Origin: Candidatus Methanoperedens sp.
Lineage (GTDB): Archaea > Halobacteriota > Methanosarcinia > Methanosarcinales > Methanoperedenaceae
Length of the DNA stretch: 64,000 nucleotides
Assembly (NCBI GenBank): GCA_012026835.1
Contig: VEPN01000003.1
Coordinates: 1 to 64,000 of the forward strand
Direction: 5' to 3'
This document shows positions 27,284 to 36,383 of the stretch, in pieces. Within the stretch, counting starts at the first letter, position 1. The number at the start of each line of letters is the position of its first letter. The notes below the pieces were generated by a model that saw nothing but the letters and a program-made list of their open reading frames with translations, had not been told where the DNA came from and did not search any database. The position numbers and the translations under genes were made by a program.

Positions 27284-28654
27284 CTAAACAGGCTTATCTT
27301 TTCTATATTTGCTGCAAAATCCCGAAAACCTGGCAAATGAAACTGATGCAGGATGGGTGTGCATGTAACCGGCCATTGTATTATGTTCTGCCAGACCATC
27401 CTTTCCATTTGTGATACCTTTTCCCCGGACAAGCTTATATACGAACCTGGCATCCCTATCACACTCTGTAATCGAATAGTGGAACTCATGGCCCCTGATA
27501 AGCCTGCCTTTCTCTGCAAGTGGCGAGTCGGAAACAACCAGCGCCTCGGTGTAACCAAGCGCCTGCAGCTTACCGGTCATCCTGGAACTTGCCGGCAGGA
27601 CACCGGCCATTCTGTATTCCCTATCTGTTTCAAGGCGCTCATTCAAATAAAGGAGAGCCCCGCATTCACCATATACTGGCATTCCGCTATCTGCTGCTGC
27701 TTTTATTTGGCCCAGTGTTTTGGATTTTGAGAGTTCATTTGCATACAGCTCTGGATATCCGCCCCCAAGGTAGATACCATCAACTGGTGGCAGGTTGTCT
27801 TTCATCGGACTAAAAAAAACAAGCTCTGCCCCGAGTTTCCTGAGTTCATCGAACGAGTCATTATAATAGAAACAGAACGCACTGTCCCAGGCGATACCGA
27901 TCCTGACATTGTACCTTTCTTCAGGTTCTTTCAATTCCACATCCTGTGGAGCAAAGCCGCCTGCAATATTTCCTACTGCATCCACGTCAACATGTTTTTC
28001 AATAAAGTCAGAAAGTATTGAAATATCCCTTGCACTTTCACCTGCCATATGAAGGCCGAGATGTCGCGATGGAATTGATATTTCGTTGGATGCTGGAAGC
28101 GCTCCTATGACCGGGATTTTGATGCCTGCGCTAACGAGTGAATCCCGGATCAGTCTTATATGCTTCTCACTTCCCGCATTGTTTAAGATAACCCCGCGGA
28201 TATCGACCCTGTCAAATTCAGCAAAACCCTTTACTGTAGCAGCGATACTGCGTGAAGCCCCGTGTGCGTTCACAACGAGTATAACAGGTACTTGCAGGAT
28301 CTTGGCAATATGCGCAGAACTTGCGGTCTCGGTTGCATCAAGACCATCAAACATGCCCATGACACCCTCTATTACGCAGATGTCTGCATCTTTTGAAGCC
28401 CGGGAAAATGTTTCAAGTACACCTGTTTCACCCATCATGAAGCTATCAAGGTTCCTGGAGGGCCTTCCACAGACATGTGTATGGTGGCCTGTATCTATGA
28501 AATCAGGCCCGACCTTAAACGGCTGGACTTTATGTTTTTTACACAGGGATGCCATGAGCCCCAGGGCCACTGTTGTCTTTCCTACACCACTGCCTGTGCC
28601 TGCTATCAGGACTGCTTTTGTTTTACGGATTTTTTCACTCCCTAAGCTCTTCAT
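27284..28654 (-). CDS. cobyrinate / Ni-sirohydrochlorin a,c-diamide synthase (CbiA/CfbB family)
   Basis: 456 residues. An N-terminal P-loop ATPase (AGTGSGVGKTTVALGLMASL) and a C-terminal class I glutamine amidotransferase with nucleophile motif YGECGALLYL near 335. The family amidates the acetate side chains of cobyrinate (cobalamin) or Ni-sirohydrochlorin (coenzyme F430). Methanogen relatives can carry both; no cfb or cbi neighbours are present here to decide. It precedes nadA on the same strand by 39 bp. Confidence 0.88.
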   Translation of the reverse strand: MKSLGSEKIRKTKAVLIAGTGSGVGKTTVALGLMASLCKKHKVQPFKVGPDFIDTGHHTHVCGRPSRNLDSFMMGETGVLETFSRASKDADICVIEGVMGMFDGLDATETASSAHIAKILQVPVILVVNAHGASRSIAATVKGFAEFDRVDIRGVILNNAGSEKHIRLIRDSLVSAGIKIPVIGALPASNEISIPSRHLGLHMAGESARDISILSDFIEKHVDVDAVGNIAGGFAPQDVELKEPEERYNVRIGIAWDSAFCFYYNDSFDELRKLGAELVFFSPMKDNLPPVDGIYLGGGYPELYANELSKSKTLGQIKAAADSGMPVYGECGALLYLNERLETDREYRMAGVLPASSRMTGKLQALGYTEALVVSDSPLAEKGRLIRGHEFHYSITECDRDARFVYKLVRGKGITNGKDGLAEHNTMAGYMHTHPASVSFARFSGFCSKYRKDKPV

Positions 28655-28706
28655 ATAAATTTATTAACATCTAAAACCTGCCTAATAAATCTTTGCCAGA
28701 TAATCC

Positions 28707-29108
28707 CTACTTCTTATCGGGATTCTTTTCCATCTCTTCTGCCTGTTCATAATTCCCCTCCAGACTCGTTAATCTGAACCATTTATAGGACGATAGGATA
28801 ATACACAAAATTATGCCAACTTCTACAAGTTCTGCTATGAGGTCTGCCACACTTTCTTCAATAAATAAACTGAACACCTGGTTCAGTTCCATTATGGCGT
28901 GGACGAGAAAAAGCAGACAGGCTAAAAGAAGCAGCGTCCACGTATCTTTCAGGAAAGATTCGCTAAGAAAGACACGGGCTTTTAATAATCTCTTGTCTAT
29001 TCTCTCACCTGTGACATAGACATTATAAGCTGCAAGATATGCCCCAAAGAGTGCTAATAAAGCGTATATAACAGAAATTAGCTGTAAAGCTACTGTTGGA
29101 ATTAACAT
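28707..29108 (-). CDS. hypothetical membrane protein
   Basis: 133 residues with about four predicted membrane helices: 7-28, 57-75, and two in the second half ending near 108. A basic/polar loop follows the first helix (YVTGERIDKRLLKARVF), and the charged C-terminal tail (EQAEEMEKNPDKK) is probably cytosolic. It lies upstream of the diamide synthase gene on the same strand (52 bp gap) but no link is evident. No family recognised. Confidence 0.65.
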   Translation of the reverse strand: MLIPTVALQLISVIYALLALFGAYLAAYNVYVTGERIDKRLLKARVFLSESFLKDTWTLLLLACLLFLVHAIMELNQVFSLFIEESVADLIAELVEVGIILCIILSSYKWFRLTSLEGNYEQAEEMEKNPDKK

Positions 29109-29178
29109 TTTTGATAGTTTATTTGTTGTGCAGACAATAAATTAAGTTGTGAAATATGTGCCACTCATTTATATTACC

Positions 29179-29310
29179 ATGTCCATAGAAACTACAGAAT
29201 TGTCCGTTTTAAGAATACCCCCTAATGGCAATCCGGAGGTGCACAAAATCATGGTCGCCAAAGTAAACCATTCCAAAAAGAAACCCAAAACCAAAAAATC
29301 AAAGAAGTAA
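29179..29310 (+). CDS. possible 43-residue basic peptide
   Basis: An ATG at 29179 opens 43 codons ending in a lysine-rich tail (HSKKKPKTKKSKK) and a TAA, followed within 20 bp by a T8 tract. A second in-frame ATG near 29251 has GGAGGT upstream and would give a 19-residue product. The tail resembles nucleic-acid-binding segments, but composition alone is weak evidence. A TATA-like TTTATATTA lies just upstream of the first ATG. Confidence 0.4.
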   Translation: MSIETTELSVLRIPPNGNPEVHKIMVAKVNHSKKKPKTKKSKK

Positions 29311-29327
29311 CCGTTTCTCCTTACCTC

Positions 29328-29335
29328 TTTTTTTT
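29328..29335 (+). terminator. T-tract terminator
   Basis: Eight T residues about 18 bp after the small basic ORF, before the thi4 promoter region. Confidence 0.4.
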
Positions 29336-29393
29336 ACACTCCCGGTTACTGGTCTTTTATTAAAAAATCAATTTCTTGATATCATGCAATTTT

Positions 29394-29444
29394 TTCGGCT
29401 CAGAAAAGTTTATGGTAAGCCGAAACCCTATTGGCATAGGGTGA
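29394..29444 (+). promoter_or_regulatory. two-hairpin leader that covers the thi4 ribosome binding site
   Basis: Two perfect seven-pair stems sit back to back. The first pairs TTCGGCT (29394-29400) with AGCCGAA (29418-29424). The second pairs ACCCTAT (29425-29431) with ATAGGGT (29436-29442) around a four-base loop. The ribosome binding site GGGTGA (29439-29444) is partly inside the second stem, five bases before the ATG. This would hold translation off unless the stem opens, as in a riboswitch or protein-controlled leader. It does not show the conserved core of the TPP riboswitch. Confidence 0.55.
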
Positions 29445-29448
29445 AATT

Positions 29449-30267
29449 ATGACGAACATCAGCGAGATACACGTCACAAAAACAATAGTTAATGAATTCC
29501 TGGACGATTTTATACAGAACATTCTTGACAGCGATGTTGTTGTTGTCGGGTCTGGACCGTGCGGAGTGGCTGCTGCAAAATATGCGGCAGAATTCGGGCA
29601 TAAGACAGTTATGATCGAGAGGAACCTGTATGCCGGAGGAGGAATGTGGCAGGGTGGCTACCTCATGCCCAAGAATACGGTAGGTTCGCCGGCGAATAAG
29701 ATTCTTGAAGAATGCGGCGTAAAACTTAAGGAAACAGAAGAAGGGCTTTATGTCTGTGATTCTTTTGATATGGTTTCAAAGATGCTGGCAAGTGCATGTG
29801 ATGCAGGAGTAAAACTGCTAAACTCAACGAACGTGGACGACCTGATACTTAAAGAAGATCATGTTGATGGTGTTGTTATCCAGTGGTTCCCTGCAAAGCA
29901 TATGCCTCCGTTCATGACCTGCATGGACCCGATCGCCATCAGGTCAAAAGTCGTGATAGATGCAACAGGGCATGATTCAGTTCTTGTCAGGCGCCTGAGT
30001 GAGCAGAGACAGGGTATCCCTGTCCCGAAAGGCTGCGGGTCGCTCTGGGTTGACGAAGCAGAAAAACAGACTGTCGAGCTTACCCATGAAATATACCCGG
30101 GCCTGATAGTTGCAGGCATGTCCGCAACGTCCACCTACGGCGCTCCGAGGATGGGGCCGATATTTGGCGGAATGCTGCTGGCAGGTAAGAAAGCGGCAGA
30201 GCTTGCGCATGAGAAGATAACAGGGATAAAAGCAGGAGCCTTAGGCAAAATTAGGGTTCCAGCTTAA
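29449..30267 (+). CDS. thi4: Thi4-type thiazole synthase, cysteine form
   Basis: 272 residues. NAD/FAD-type fold with VVGSGPCGVAAAKYAAEFG near 33, the YAGGGMWQGGYLMPK substrate loop, and MSATSTYGAPRMGPIFGGML near the C-terminus. Thi4 makes the thiazole half of thiamin from NAD and glycine. Cys158 in TCMDP aligns, by my recollection, with the sulfur-donating cysteine of yeast Thi4, where Methanococcus-type enzymes have histidine and use free sulfide. The leader hairpins suggest regulated translation. T-tracts at 30270-30290 probably terminate the transcript. Confidence 0.88.
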   Translation: MTNISEIHVTKTIVNEFLDDFIQNILDSDVVVVGSGPCGVAAAKYAAEFGHKTVMIERNLYAGGGMWQGGYLMPKNTVGSPANKILEECGVKLKETEEGLYVCDSFDMVSKMLASACDAGVKLLNSTNVDDLILKEDHVDGVVIQWFPAKHMPPFMTCMDPIAIRSKVVIDATGHDSVLVRRLSEQRQGIPVPKGCGSLWVDEAEKQTVELTHEIYPGLIVAGMSATSTYGAPRMGPIFGGMLLAGKKAAELAHEKITGIKAGALGKIRVPA

Positions 30268-30312
30268 TCTTTTTTTAAGAATTTTTTACCGTAGCAGGAT
30301 CAAGGTGTGAAA

Positions 30313-31170
30313 ATGGGACGGTTAGAGGACCGGATTAATGCTATCAAACAGATAACCAGGGAACGTCCCGAGCTTCGAAAGCCGTTGGAATTGCACACGA
30401 TGATCCTGGAGGCCCAGCGGCAGATCAGGGAAAGTCCCGGAAAAGGGACAAGCCTGGACTGGAACGACAAACCTCTCATCAGCAATTTGCAAAGTGATGC
30501 TATTAAGTCAAATAAGCCCATAGCAGGTTTGCTGGATGCATCTGTTTTTGATTCTATTCTCCTGCTCCAAACATGCGAGAAAGTGGCAGGCATTTTCTTT
30601 GAAAAAGGCGCAAAGGAAGAAGAGTTAAAAGAATTAATCCATGAAATGAAGAGCGGGAGGATAAATATACAGGATGCTGTCAGCGCGGTATTAAAAGGTG
30701 ATGCCGAACCCTTTGGGAGTTATGGAGAAAAGTTCGGGATTGACCCGGCTTTGATATTTTTCATAATAAGCTCATTGATCCAGCCCTGTATTGAAGAAAT
30801 AGCAGATAAAACAGATAGCTCTTTAAAAGAGAAATGGTGGCAGTCTCAATGCCCTGTATGCGGAAGGGTGCCGATGTGTGCAAGGTCGAAAAACAATAAG
30901 CGCTATCTTGTATGTACGTTTTGCGGCTCCCGGTATCTTGCAGACCAGTTCCTCTGCACAAATTGCGGGAATACCGACCCATCGACCTTGAAATTCCTAA
31001 CCCTGGAAGATAATCCGGAATTCAGGGTGGATTACTGTGAGAAGTGCAAACATTACCTGAAGGTCATAGATGAAGACAAATCAGGCAGACCCGTTCCTGA
31101 AAGCCTGGAAGATATCATTACGATAGACCTTGATATGATTGCAAAGGACGCAGGGCTGGTCAGGATCTAA
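30313..31170 (+). CDS. fdhE: FdhE-like formate dehydrogenase accessory protein
   Basis: About 285 residues from ATG 30313, with AAGGTG upstream (GTG 30307 is an alternative). The N-terminal half is helical. The C-terminal half carries rubredoxin-like cysteine pairs: CPVCGRVPMC, CTFCGSRYL, CTNCG and CEKC, the pattern of FdhE. FdhE proteins assist maturation of Tat-exported formate dehydrogenases, which fits the formate dehydrogenase-like operon reading toward it from 36324. It overlaps the last gene of that operon by four bases, tail to tail. Confidence 0.85.
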   Translation: MGRLEDRINAIKQITRERPELRKPLELHTMILEAQRQIRESPGKGTSLDWNDKPLISNLQSDAIKSNKPIAGLLDASVFDSILLLQTCEKVAGIFFEKGAKEEELKELIHEMKSGRINIQDAVSAVLKGDAEPFGSYGEKFGIDPALIFFIISSLIQPCIEEIADKTDSSLKEKWWQSQCPVCGRVPMCARSKNNKRYLVCTFCGSRYLADQFLCTNCGNTDPSTLKFLTLEDNPEFRVDYCEKCKHYLKVIDEDKSGRPVPESLEDIITIDLDMIAKDAGLVRI

Positions 31171-31694
31171 CCCCACGGCGGCTCTACAGGCAAAACGGGT
31201 TTACAATAGATATCCTGTACTTTTTCCCTTCCCTCCTCTACATCTACCATTACCTTCCCGTCCTCGTATCCTGATACCGAAGTGACAATATTATAGCCAT
31301 CTCCTGCCAGGTCGGTGAAAAAGTAGCGGCCTTCCTTATCCAGGTTTGAGTATTTATTTGTCACGGGTAGAACCAGAATTACTGTCCCTCCTGAAGCTAC
31401 AGGCTTCCCGGTTCCTGCATCGTAAACAATGCCGCAGATTTTTGATGTCCCTTTTGCCCGGGGCAGGTAAAAATCTATTATAGCCGTTTTGTCTTTTTCT
31501 ACAGTCACAGTGCTGGTCTGGCTCTTGAAACCTTTAAGGCTTGCAGTAACAGAATATGTTCCGGGCGCCAGGTTCCCAAGCTCGAACGCTCCGTCAAACA
31601 ACGTAACAGACCTGTTCCCGTTGCAGTTAATGCCGGCGCTTCCGAGTGCACTGCCAGATTCACTATATACATGCCCGCTAATCCCTTCGTTCAT
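31167..31694 (-). CDS. two-domain carboxypeptidase-regulatory-like protein
   Basis: 175 residues built from two beta-sandwich repeats of the CarboxypepD_reg type. The first is ISGHVYSESGSALGSAGINC with GAFELGNLAPGTYSVTASLKG; the second is ICGIVYDAGTGKPVASGGTV with GRYFFTDLAGDGYNIVTSVSG. No signal peptide or membrane segment is visible from ATG 31694, so it is either cytosolic or exported with a partner. It follows the cytochrome b gene by 12 bp in the formate dehydrogenase-like operon, an unusual extra member. Confidence 0.75.
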   Translation of the reverse strand: MNEGISGHVYSESGSALGSAGINCNGNRSVTLFDGAFELGNLAPGTYSVTASLKGFKSQTSTVTVEKDKTAIIDFYLPRAKGTSKICGIVYDAGTGKPVASGGTVILVLPVTNKYSNLDKEGRYFFTDLAGDGYNIVTSVSGYEDGKVMVDVEEGREKVQDIYCKPVLPVEPPWG

Positions 31695-31706
31695 ACTGGT
31701 GCTGTT

Positions 31707-32393
31707 CTACTCTTTTTCCTTCACTTCTTCATACCACAGGGGATGATGTTCCCTGACGAATTTGGATGAAATCAGCCCTGTAGTGAATATGCCTTCCAGG
31801 AGCGGCCTGTACTCCTTGTATAACACAGTCATGTAGAAATGCGCGATAAGCATGAAAATCATGAAAAAGAAGAATACATCATGAATCACCAGCGCAGACT
31901 CATGTACCCATGTCGGGAAATATGATGGTAACATAAGCACAAAACCTGAAACTGCCATGAATACCATGAACCATACTGTCAGAAGCCAGTACACAAGAAT
32001 CTTCTCTGTGGGGTTGTGGAAACCCAGTTTCGGCTTATCCCTGGTCAGGCCCAGATAATATTTCAGCAGCGATATAGTATCTGTGAGGTCCTTGAAAGTT
32101 ATCTTTATCCTCGTTTTCCGTACTGCTAATGTATGGTATGATATGTGGAAAATAGCCATGAAAACGAATAATCCTGCCGCAGCTTTGTGGATCAACCTGA
32201 ATAAATCTACAGCATCATGCGTTGTCACTATGGTATTAGGTGGTGTTATAATCCAGCTGAACCATTCGATTTTCAAGATAGGCAATCCTGTAATTATAAA
32301 GACAAATGTAAGTAATATCAGGGTATGATGCTCGAATCGTTCAACCAGCGGCCATCGAAGGATTTTCTTTTCTTCGCATGATATGTCGTTCAT
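31707..32393 (-). CDS. cytochrome b subunit of formate dehydrogenase-like complex
   Basis: 228 residues with four main membrane helices, related to the gamma subunit of formate dehydrogenase-N. Candidate heme ligands are H22/H23 in RFEHHTLILL, histidines in FRLIHKAAAGLF and HISYH, and those in VIHDVFFFF and LIAHFYMTVL. It would pass electrons from the iron-sulfur subunit to membrane quinone. Its start overlaps the end of the iron-sulfur gene by four bases. Confidence 0.85.
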   Translation of the reverse strand: MNDISCEEKKILRWPLVERFEHHTLILLTFVFIITGLPILKIEWFSWIITPPNTIVTTHDAVDLFRLIHKAAAGLFVFMAIFHISYHTLAVRKTRIKITFKDLTDTISLLKYYLGLTRDKPKLGFHNPTEKILVYWLLTVWFMVFMAVSGFVLMLPSYFPTWVHESALVIHDVFFFFMIFMLIAHFYMTVLYKEYRPLLEGIFTTGLISSKFVREHHPLWYEEVKEKE

Positions 32394-33196
32394 TCCTGTC
32401 CACCTCCTTCGGGTTCGGTATCTTTTTTCTCTTCAATAATTTCTTTCTCCCTTTGGTGTGATATGTACGAAAGGCCGGCCATTCCGCCAATTATGGCAAG
32501 GGCGGCCACGACGCCTGCAGGCTCTATAAAGTCTTTTATCCGCATTGAAGCCGGCTGCGTCTTTGCTACTTTATTATATCCCATTTGTTCTGGCGGGACA
32601 TCGGTAATAATGAATACAGACGTTCCCTCGTTCTCAGTATCACCATATACGTAGCCTTTTATCCTGTCCTTTCTCTCCAGAGCTTTGGCCAGCATTTCTT
32701 CCCTCTCTCCGAATTCCAGTGCATCCGTCGGGCAGGTTTCAACACAGGCTGGCGCCATACCTTCTCTTATACGGTCGGGGCACATCGGGCATTTATAGGT
32801 CTTGTTAGTCACAGAGTCATATCTTGGGATCTCAAACGGGCATACTGCAACACAGTACTTGCAGCCGATGCATAAATCTATGTTTGTCACGACAGGCCCG
32901 TCCTCATATTTTGTTATGGCCCCTACAGGGCATACGTTCCTGCATGAAGGATTCAGGCAATGCATGCACCTTTTCTGTGCAAACCTCCACCTGAAATCAT
33001 CACCTTTGCCTGTGCCCATGAATTTTACCAGCATCCAGGTTTTGGGTGTCAGGTCAGGCGGATTGGTCCATTCAGTCCCTTTTCCTGCACTTAACGTCGT
33101 TTTTTCGGCCTCAAGTTCCCACCAGCGTTTACAGGCCACCTGGCAGGCATGGCAGGCTATACATTTTGTAGAATCGAATTTTATGGCTTTTGGCAT
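32390..33196 (-). CDS. four-cluster iron-sulfur subunit of formate dehydrogenase-like complex
   Basis: 268 residues. Four [4Fe-4S] motifs: CIACHACQVACK, CMHCLNPSCRNVCP, CIGCKYCVAVCP and CPMCPDRIREGMAPACVETCP. A single C-terminal membrane helix (VVAALAIIGGMAGLSYI) and a charged tail match FdnH-type beta subunits. It bridges the catalytic subunit (12 bp upstream) and cytochrome b (overlapping downstream). It has no signal peptide and would be exported with the Tat-dependent partner. Confidence 0.93.
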   Translation of the reverse strand: MPKAIKFDSTKCIACHACQVACKRWWELEAEKTTLSAGKGTEWTNPPDLTPKTWMLVKFMGTGKGDDFRWRFAQKRCMHCLNPSCRNVCPVGAITKYEDGPVVTNIDLCIGCKYCVAVCPFEIPRYDSVTNKTYKCPMCPDRIREGMAPACVETCPTDALEFGEREEMLAKALERKDRIKGYVYGDTENEGTSVFIITDVPPEQMGYNKVAKTQPASMRIKDFIEPAGVVAALAIIGGMAGLSYISHQREKEIIEEKKDTEPEGGGQE

Positions 33197-33207
33197 TTCT
33201 TACCACC

Positions 33208-36200
33208 TCATGGCGCTTTTTCCACTTTGCATAAACATGCTTTGTATTCCGGGATATGGGCGCTCACATCCACGGCATCGATAGTCAGGACATTTGCACT
33301 GGGCCCTGTGGAAAGACCCCTGAACCCCCAATGCCAGGGCATTGCGACTTCATGAACGGTCTTTCCATTTACAACTAAAGGCTGTATTCTCTCTGTTACT
33401 ATACACTTCATGACCACGCCTTCCGGGCTCCTTGCGGTTTTTACCAATACATAGTCGCCGCTCCTTATGCCAATGACCGAAGCCAGTGCAGGACTTATCT
33501 CAACGAACATCTCAGGCTGGCATTCCACAAGCCACGGAAGATTCCTTGTCATGGCCCCGGCCTGCATATGCTCTGCAAGCCTGAAGGTGGTCAGTACATA
33601 CGGATATTCTTCAGAAGTGCCCGTAGCAATGGGTTCATAGTACGAGTAACTATTACCCCACATGGTTGGATACTCTTTTGCCAGTTCAGCATCCGGACTT
33701 TCCAGGGGCTCGTTATGCAACGGCATTCCCTGGCTGAGTGGATTTGCAGGCGGTTTTGTGGGATCAAATAGCGGCTCTGACCAGATGGCCGCTTTATCCA
33801 GTCCCGGCCACACATTCTCATTCATCGCAAACCAGCCAAAGAAGGTTTTTACTCCCGCGTTCCCCTCTTTTATATTATACAGCACCCTCTGGTTATCCAT
33901 CCAGCTCCACGCCCAGTTCTTAAAGTAACCGTATTTTGCGTCTTCATCATCTACGGGCCTGGCATCACGCCTTTTCGGCATTATCCCGTCAATATCAGGC
34001 CTTGATAAAGGATCGTATGAATTCCTGTAGAGAACGTTGGCCGCGCTCTGGAACAATGCATTATCACCAACTTTTATGTTCTTTGCCCCTATCTCTTTAT
34101 AGACTGATTCAGCATCCCTCCCGAACCTTGAAGGCCATGCAGCCTCCGGGTTTGTGGGAAGATCAACCCCGCCTATGTTCCTCCTGACGGTTTCACCCGT
34201 ATCATCAGCATATTTCTCGGATGGAAGCTTAATGGAGGAATTCTTTAAAGTGAATCTTATTTTTTCAAACAATTCGGTCAGATAGGTTAATTCCTCTTTA
34301 CACTCGCCAGGAGGATTGACAGCTTTCCAGCGCCACTGTATCCATCTTCCCGTATTTGTAATGCTGCCTGCCCTTTCCACCTGCATTGAACCGGGGAGCA
34401 GTATATCAGCATACCATGCGGTTTCAGTCTCAAAAAGCTCATTTACCACAAGGAACAGGCCTTCCTTTGCCAGCGCATTTCTCACAAGACCAGCGTTGGG
34501 CATGGAAACCGCCGGGTTTTCACCATTGCATATGAGGACTTTTAGCTCGTCGTTCAAGATCTTCCTGAACATTTTGACTATCGGGTTACCAAAACCTACT
34601 GGTAAATCACATATTATAGGTTCATTGTCAGGGTCGATACCGGGCCATGTTCCAACATAGACGCCCCAGTGATACTCAAGGGCGTTCCAGGTCGGGAAAT
34701 GCCTGTTATAGTATCTCTGCTCAAACTTATTGTAAGAAGAATCAGTGTCATTGGCCTTGATTGCCTTTTTATCATCCGAACCTCCGCGCTTTGCAGGTTC
34801 AAAGTTCTTCCACTTCTGGTATCTTCTGATTAACTGTTCGAATGAGTTTGTAACTGAGCCTGTCTGGGTCGGCGTGTACCACTTTACTGTTCTTGGGGGC
34901 TCACGATAGCCCATTATGACATGCATGAGTTCGTTCATATCCGTGGAGCCCTGGACATTGCTGATACCTCTCAGGGCATTTATCCCACCTCCTGGCACGC
35001 CAATATTGCCAAGGAGCAACTGGAGTATCGCCTGTGCCCTGATAGCCTGTACCGCATTTGTATGCTGCGTGGTTCCCATGGCATAGTAAATATTTCCCGG
35101 CCTGTTCACAGGGTCAGTGAAGGTATCAACTGCAAGCAGGAATTTATCTTTTGATATCCCGGAAATCCTTACGACTTCATCAGGCGTGTAATTAGCGACG
35201 AGCGCTTTCAGCTTGTTGAATATTGAATTTGGATCGTCCAGTCCCACAAGATTCCCGTTGAGATCATAGGGAGCATTTGTCCTGCTCTCGACGTATGGCC
35301 TGTCCATGCGTTCGGGTTTCTCATATAACAGGTAGCGGATCATGCCAAGAAATATCGCAGCCTCAGCGCCCGACCTGTACCTTCCGTGGATATGAGCTTT
35401 GGCAGTAGTCCTGTTGTATCTTGGATCCAGGTGTATCACTATTGCGTTATTATCTTCAACAGCTTTGGTTACCCACCTGAATTCCATGGAATGGGATTCC
35501 GCAGGATTGCTCATTATAAGGAAGCACTTAGAATTTTTTGCATCGACTATGTGGTTTGTCATTGCGCCAAAGCCGAAGGTATTTGCCAGGCCTACTACGG
35601 TCGAAGCATGGCATTTCCTGGCCTGGTGCTCAATATTATTGGAGCCCAGAAGAGCCATCATCTTCCTGCTCAGGTAGCATTCCTCGTTGTTCCAGTAAGA
35701 TGAGCCGAGCCAGGAGACTGGTGAATCTTTGCCTACATAGTAATAATCTTCTTTCCCGGTAACAGGATTTGTGCGCTTGTAGGGTAGTCCCGTCATGGTG
35801 TCTTTTATTTTCGAGGATATTGCCGAGTAAGCTTCATCCCATGAAATCCGCACCCAGCGGGGATCTTCATTTTCTCCTTTTTTCGGGTTTGTTCTCTTCA
35901 TCGGATACAGGACGCGGCGGTCACTGTTCACCATCTGGAGCAAAGCTGCCGGCTTGCTGCAAAGGGCACCTTCGTTAATCGGGTTATAAGCATCGCCTTC
36001 TATTTCTATCACTTTGCTTCTTGCTGAAAAATCCCTTCCCAGGTTCTTTGCATAGATATCTCCATCCCTCATATCAGATGAGCTTCCTTCCTGGGTCGTC
36101 ACTATCAGGCCGCAGCCTCCGGCGCAATAAGAACAGATGCTGGGAGTTTTCCTGCCCCGCTTATAGTTCAGCATTCTTCCTCTTTTGGGTAGCTCTGCGA

Positions 36201-36324
36201 TTGCAGCGTTTTTGGCCTCAGCTACCATGCCTAAAGCAAAAGAAGCTATTGTCGCGGTTCCACAGAGCTTTACAAAATTCCTCCTGCTAATGTTTACGTC
36301 AGATTTTAAAAACTCGTTTCTCAT
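33208..36324 (-). CDS. Tat-exported molybdopterin oxidoreductase, formate dehydrogenase-N-like, Cys form
   Basis: About 1038 residues from ATG 36324, chosen for its GAGGG site; a GTG at 36363 is less likely. The twin-arginine signal SRRNFVKLCG is at 13-22. An N-terminal [4Fe-4S] site is C64, C67, C71 and C122. The active-site segment ARKCHASTVVGLANTFG has Cys238-His239 where bacterial FdnG has selenocysteine-His, and GAMTNHIVD follows as in FdnG. It binds bis-MGD with Mo or W and probably oxidises formate on the outer face. First gene of the operon; a palindrome lies upstream. Confidence 0.9.
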   Translation of the reverse strand: MRNEFLKSDVNISRRNFVKLCGTATIASFALGMVAEAKNAAIAELPKRGRMLNYKRGRKTPSICSYCAGGCGLIVTTQEGSSSDMRDGDIYAKNLGRDFSARSKVIEIEGDAYNPINEGALCSKPAALLQMVNSDRRVLYPMKRTNPKKGENEDPRWVRISWDEAYSAISSKIKDTMTGLPYKRTNPVTGKEDYYYVGKDSPVSWLGSSYWNNEECYLSRKMMALLGSNNIEHQARKCHASTVVGLANTFGFGAMTNHIVDAKNSKCFLIMSNPAESHSMEFRWVTKAVEDNNAIVIHLDPRYNRTTAKAHIHGRYRSGAEAAIFLGMIRYLLYEKPERMDRPYVESRTNAPYDLNGNLVGLDDPNSIFNKLKALVANYTPDEVVRISGISKDKFLLAVDTFTDPVNRPGNIYYAMGTTQHTNAVQAIRAQAILQLLLGNIGVPGGGINALRGISNVQGSTDMNELMHVIMGYREPPRTVKWYTPTQTGSVTNSFEQLIRRYQKWKNFEPAKRGGSDDKKAIKANDTDSSYNKFEQRYYNRHFPTWNALEYHWGVYVGTWPGIDPDNEPIICDLPVGFGNPIVKMFRKILNDELKVLICNGENPAVSMPNAGLVRNALAKEGLFLVVNELFETETAWYADILLPGSMQVERAGSITNTGRWIQWRWKAVNPPGECKEELTYLTELFEKIRFTLKNSSIKLPSEKYADDTGETVRRNIGGVDLPTNPEAAWPSRFGRDAESVYKEIGAKNIKVGDNALFQSAANVLYRNSYDPLSRPDIDGIMPKRRDARPVDDEDAKYGYFKNWAWSWMDNQRVLYNIKEGNAGVKTFFGWFAMNENVWPGLDKAAIWSEPLFDPTKPPANPLSQGMPLHNEPLESPDAELAKEYPTMWGNSYSYYEPIATGTSEEYPYVLTTFRLAEHMQAGAMTRNLPWLVECQPEMFVEISPALASVIGIRSGDYVLVKTARSPEGVVMKCIVTERIQPLVVNGKTVHEVAMPWHWGFRGLSTGPSANVLTIDAVDVSAHIPEYKACLCKVEKAP

Positions 36325-36383
36325 ATTAGTGCCCTCAGCCTGATTCTTACTGTTTTCAATCACGGATTTTTATAAGTAAACTT

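Noticed and set aside
29394-29444. TPP riboswitch upstream of thi4
   Set aside because: The CTGAGA-type and GATAATGCCAGCG-type conserved segments are absent, so it is not called a known riboswitch.
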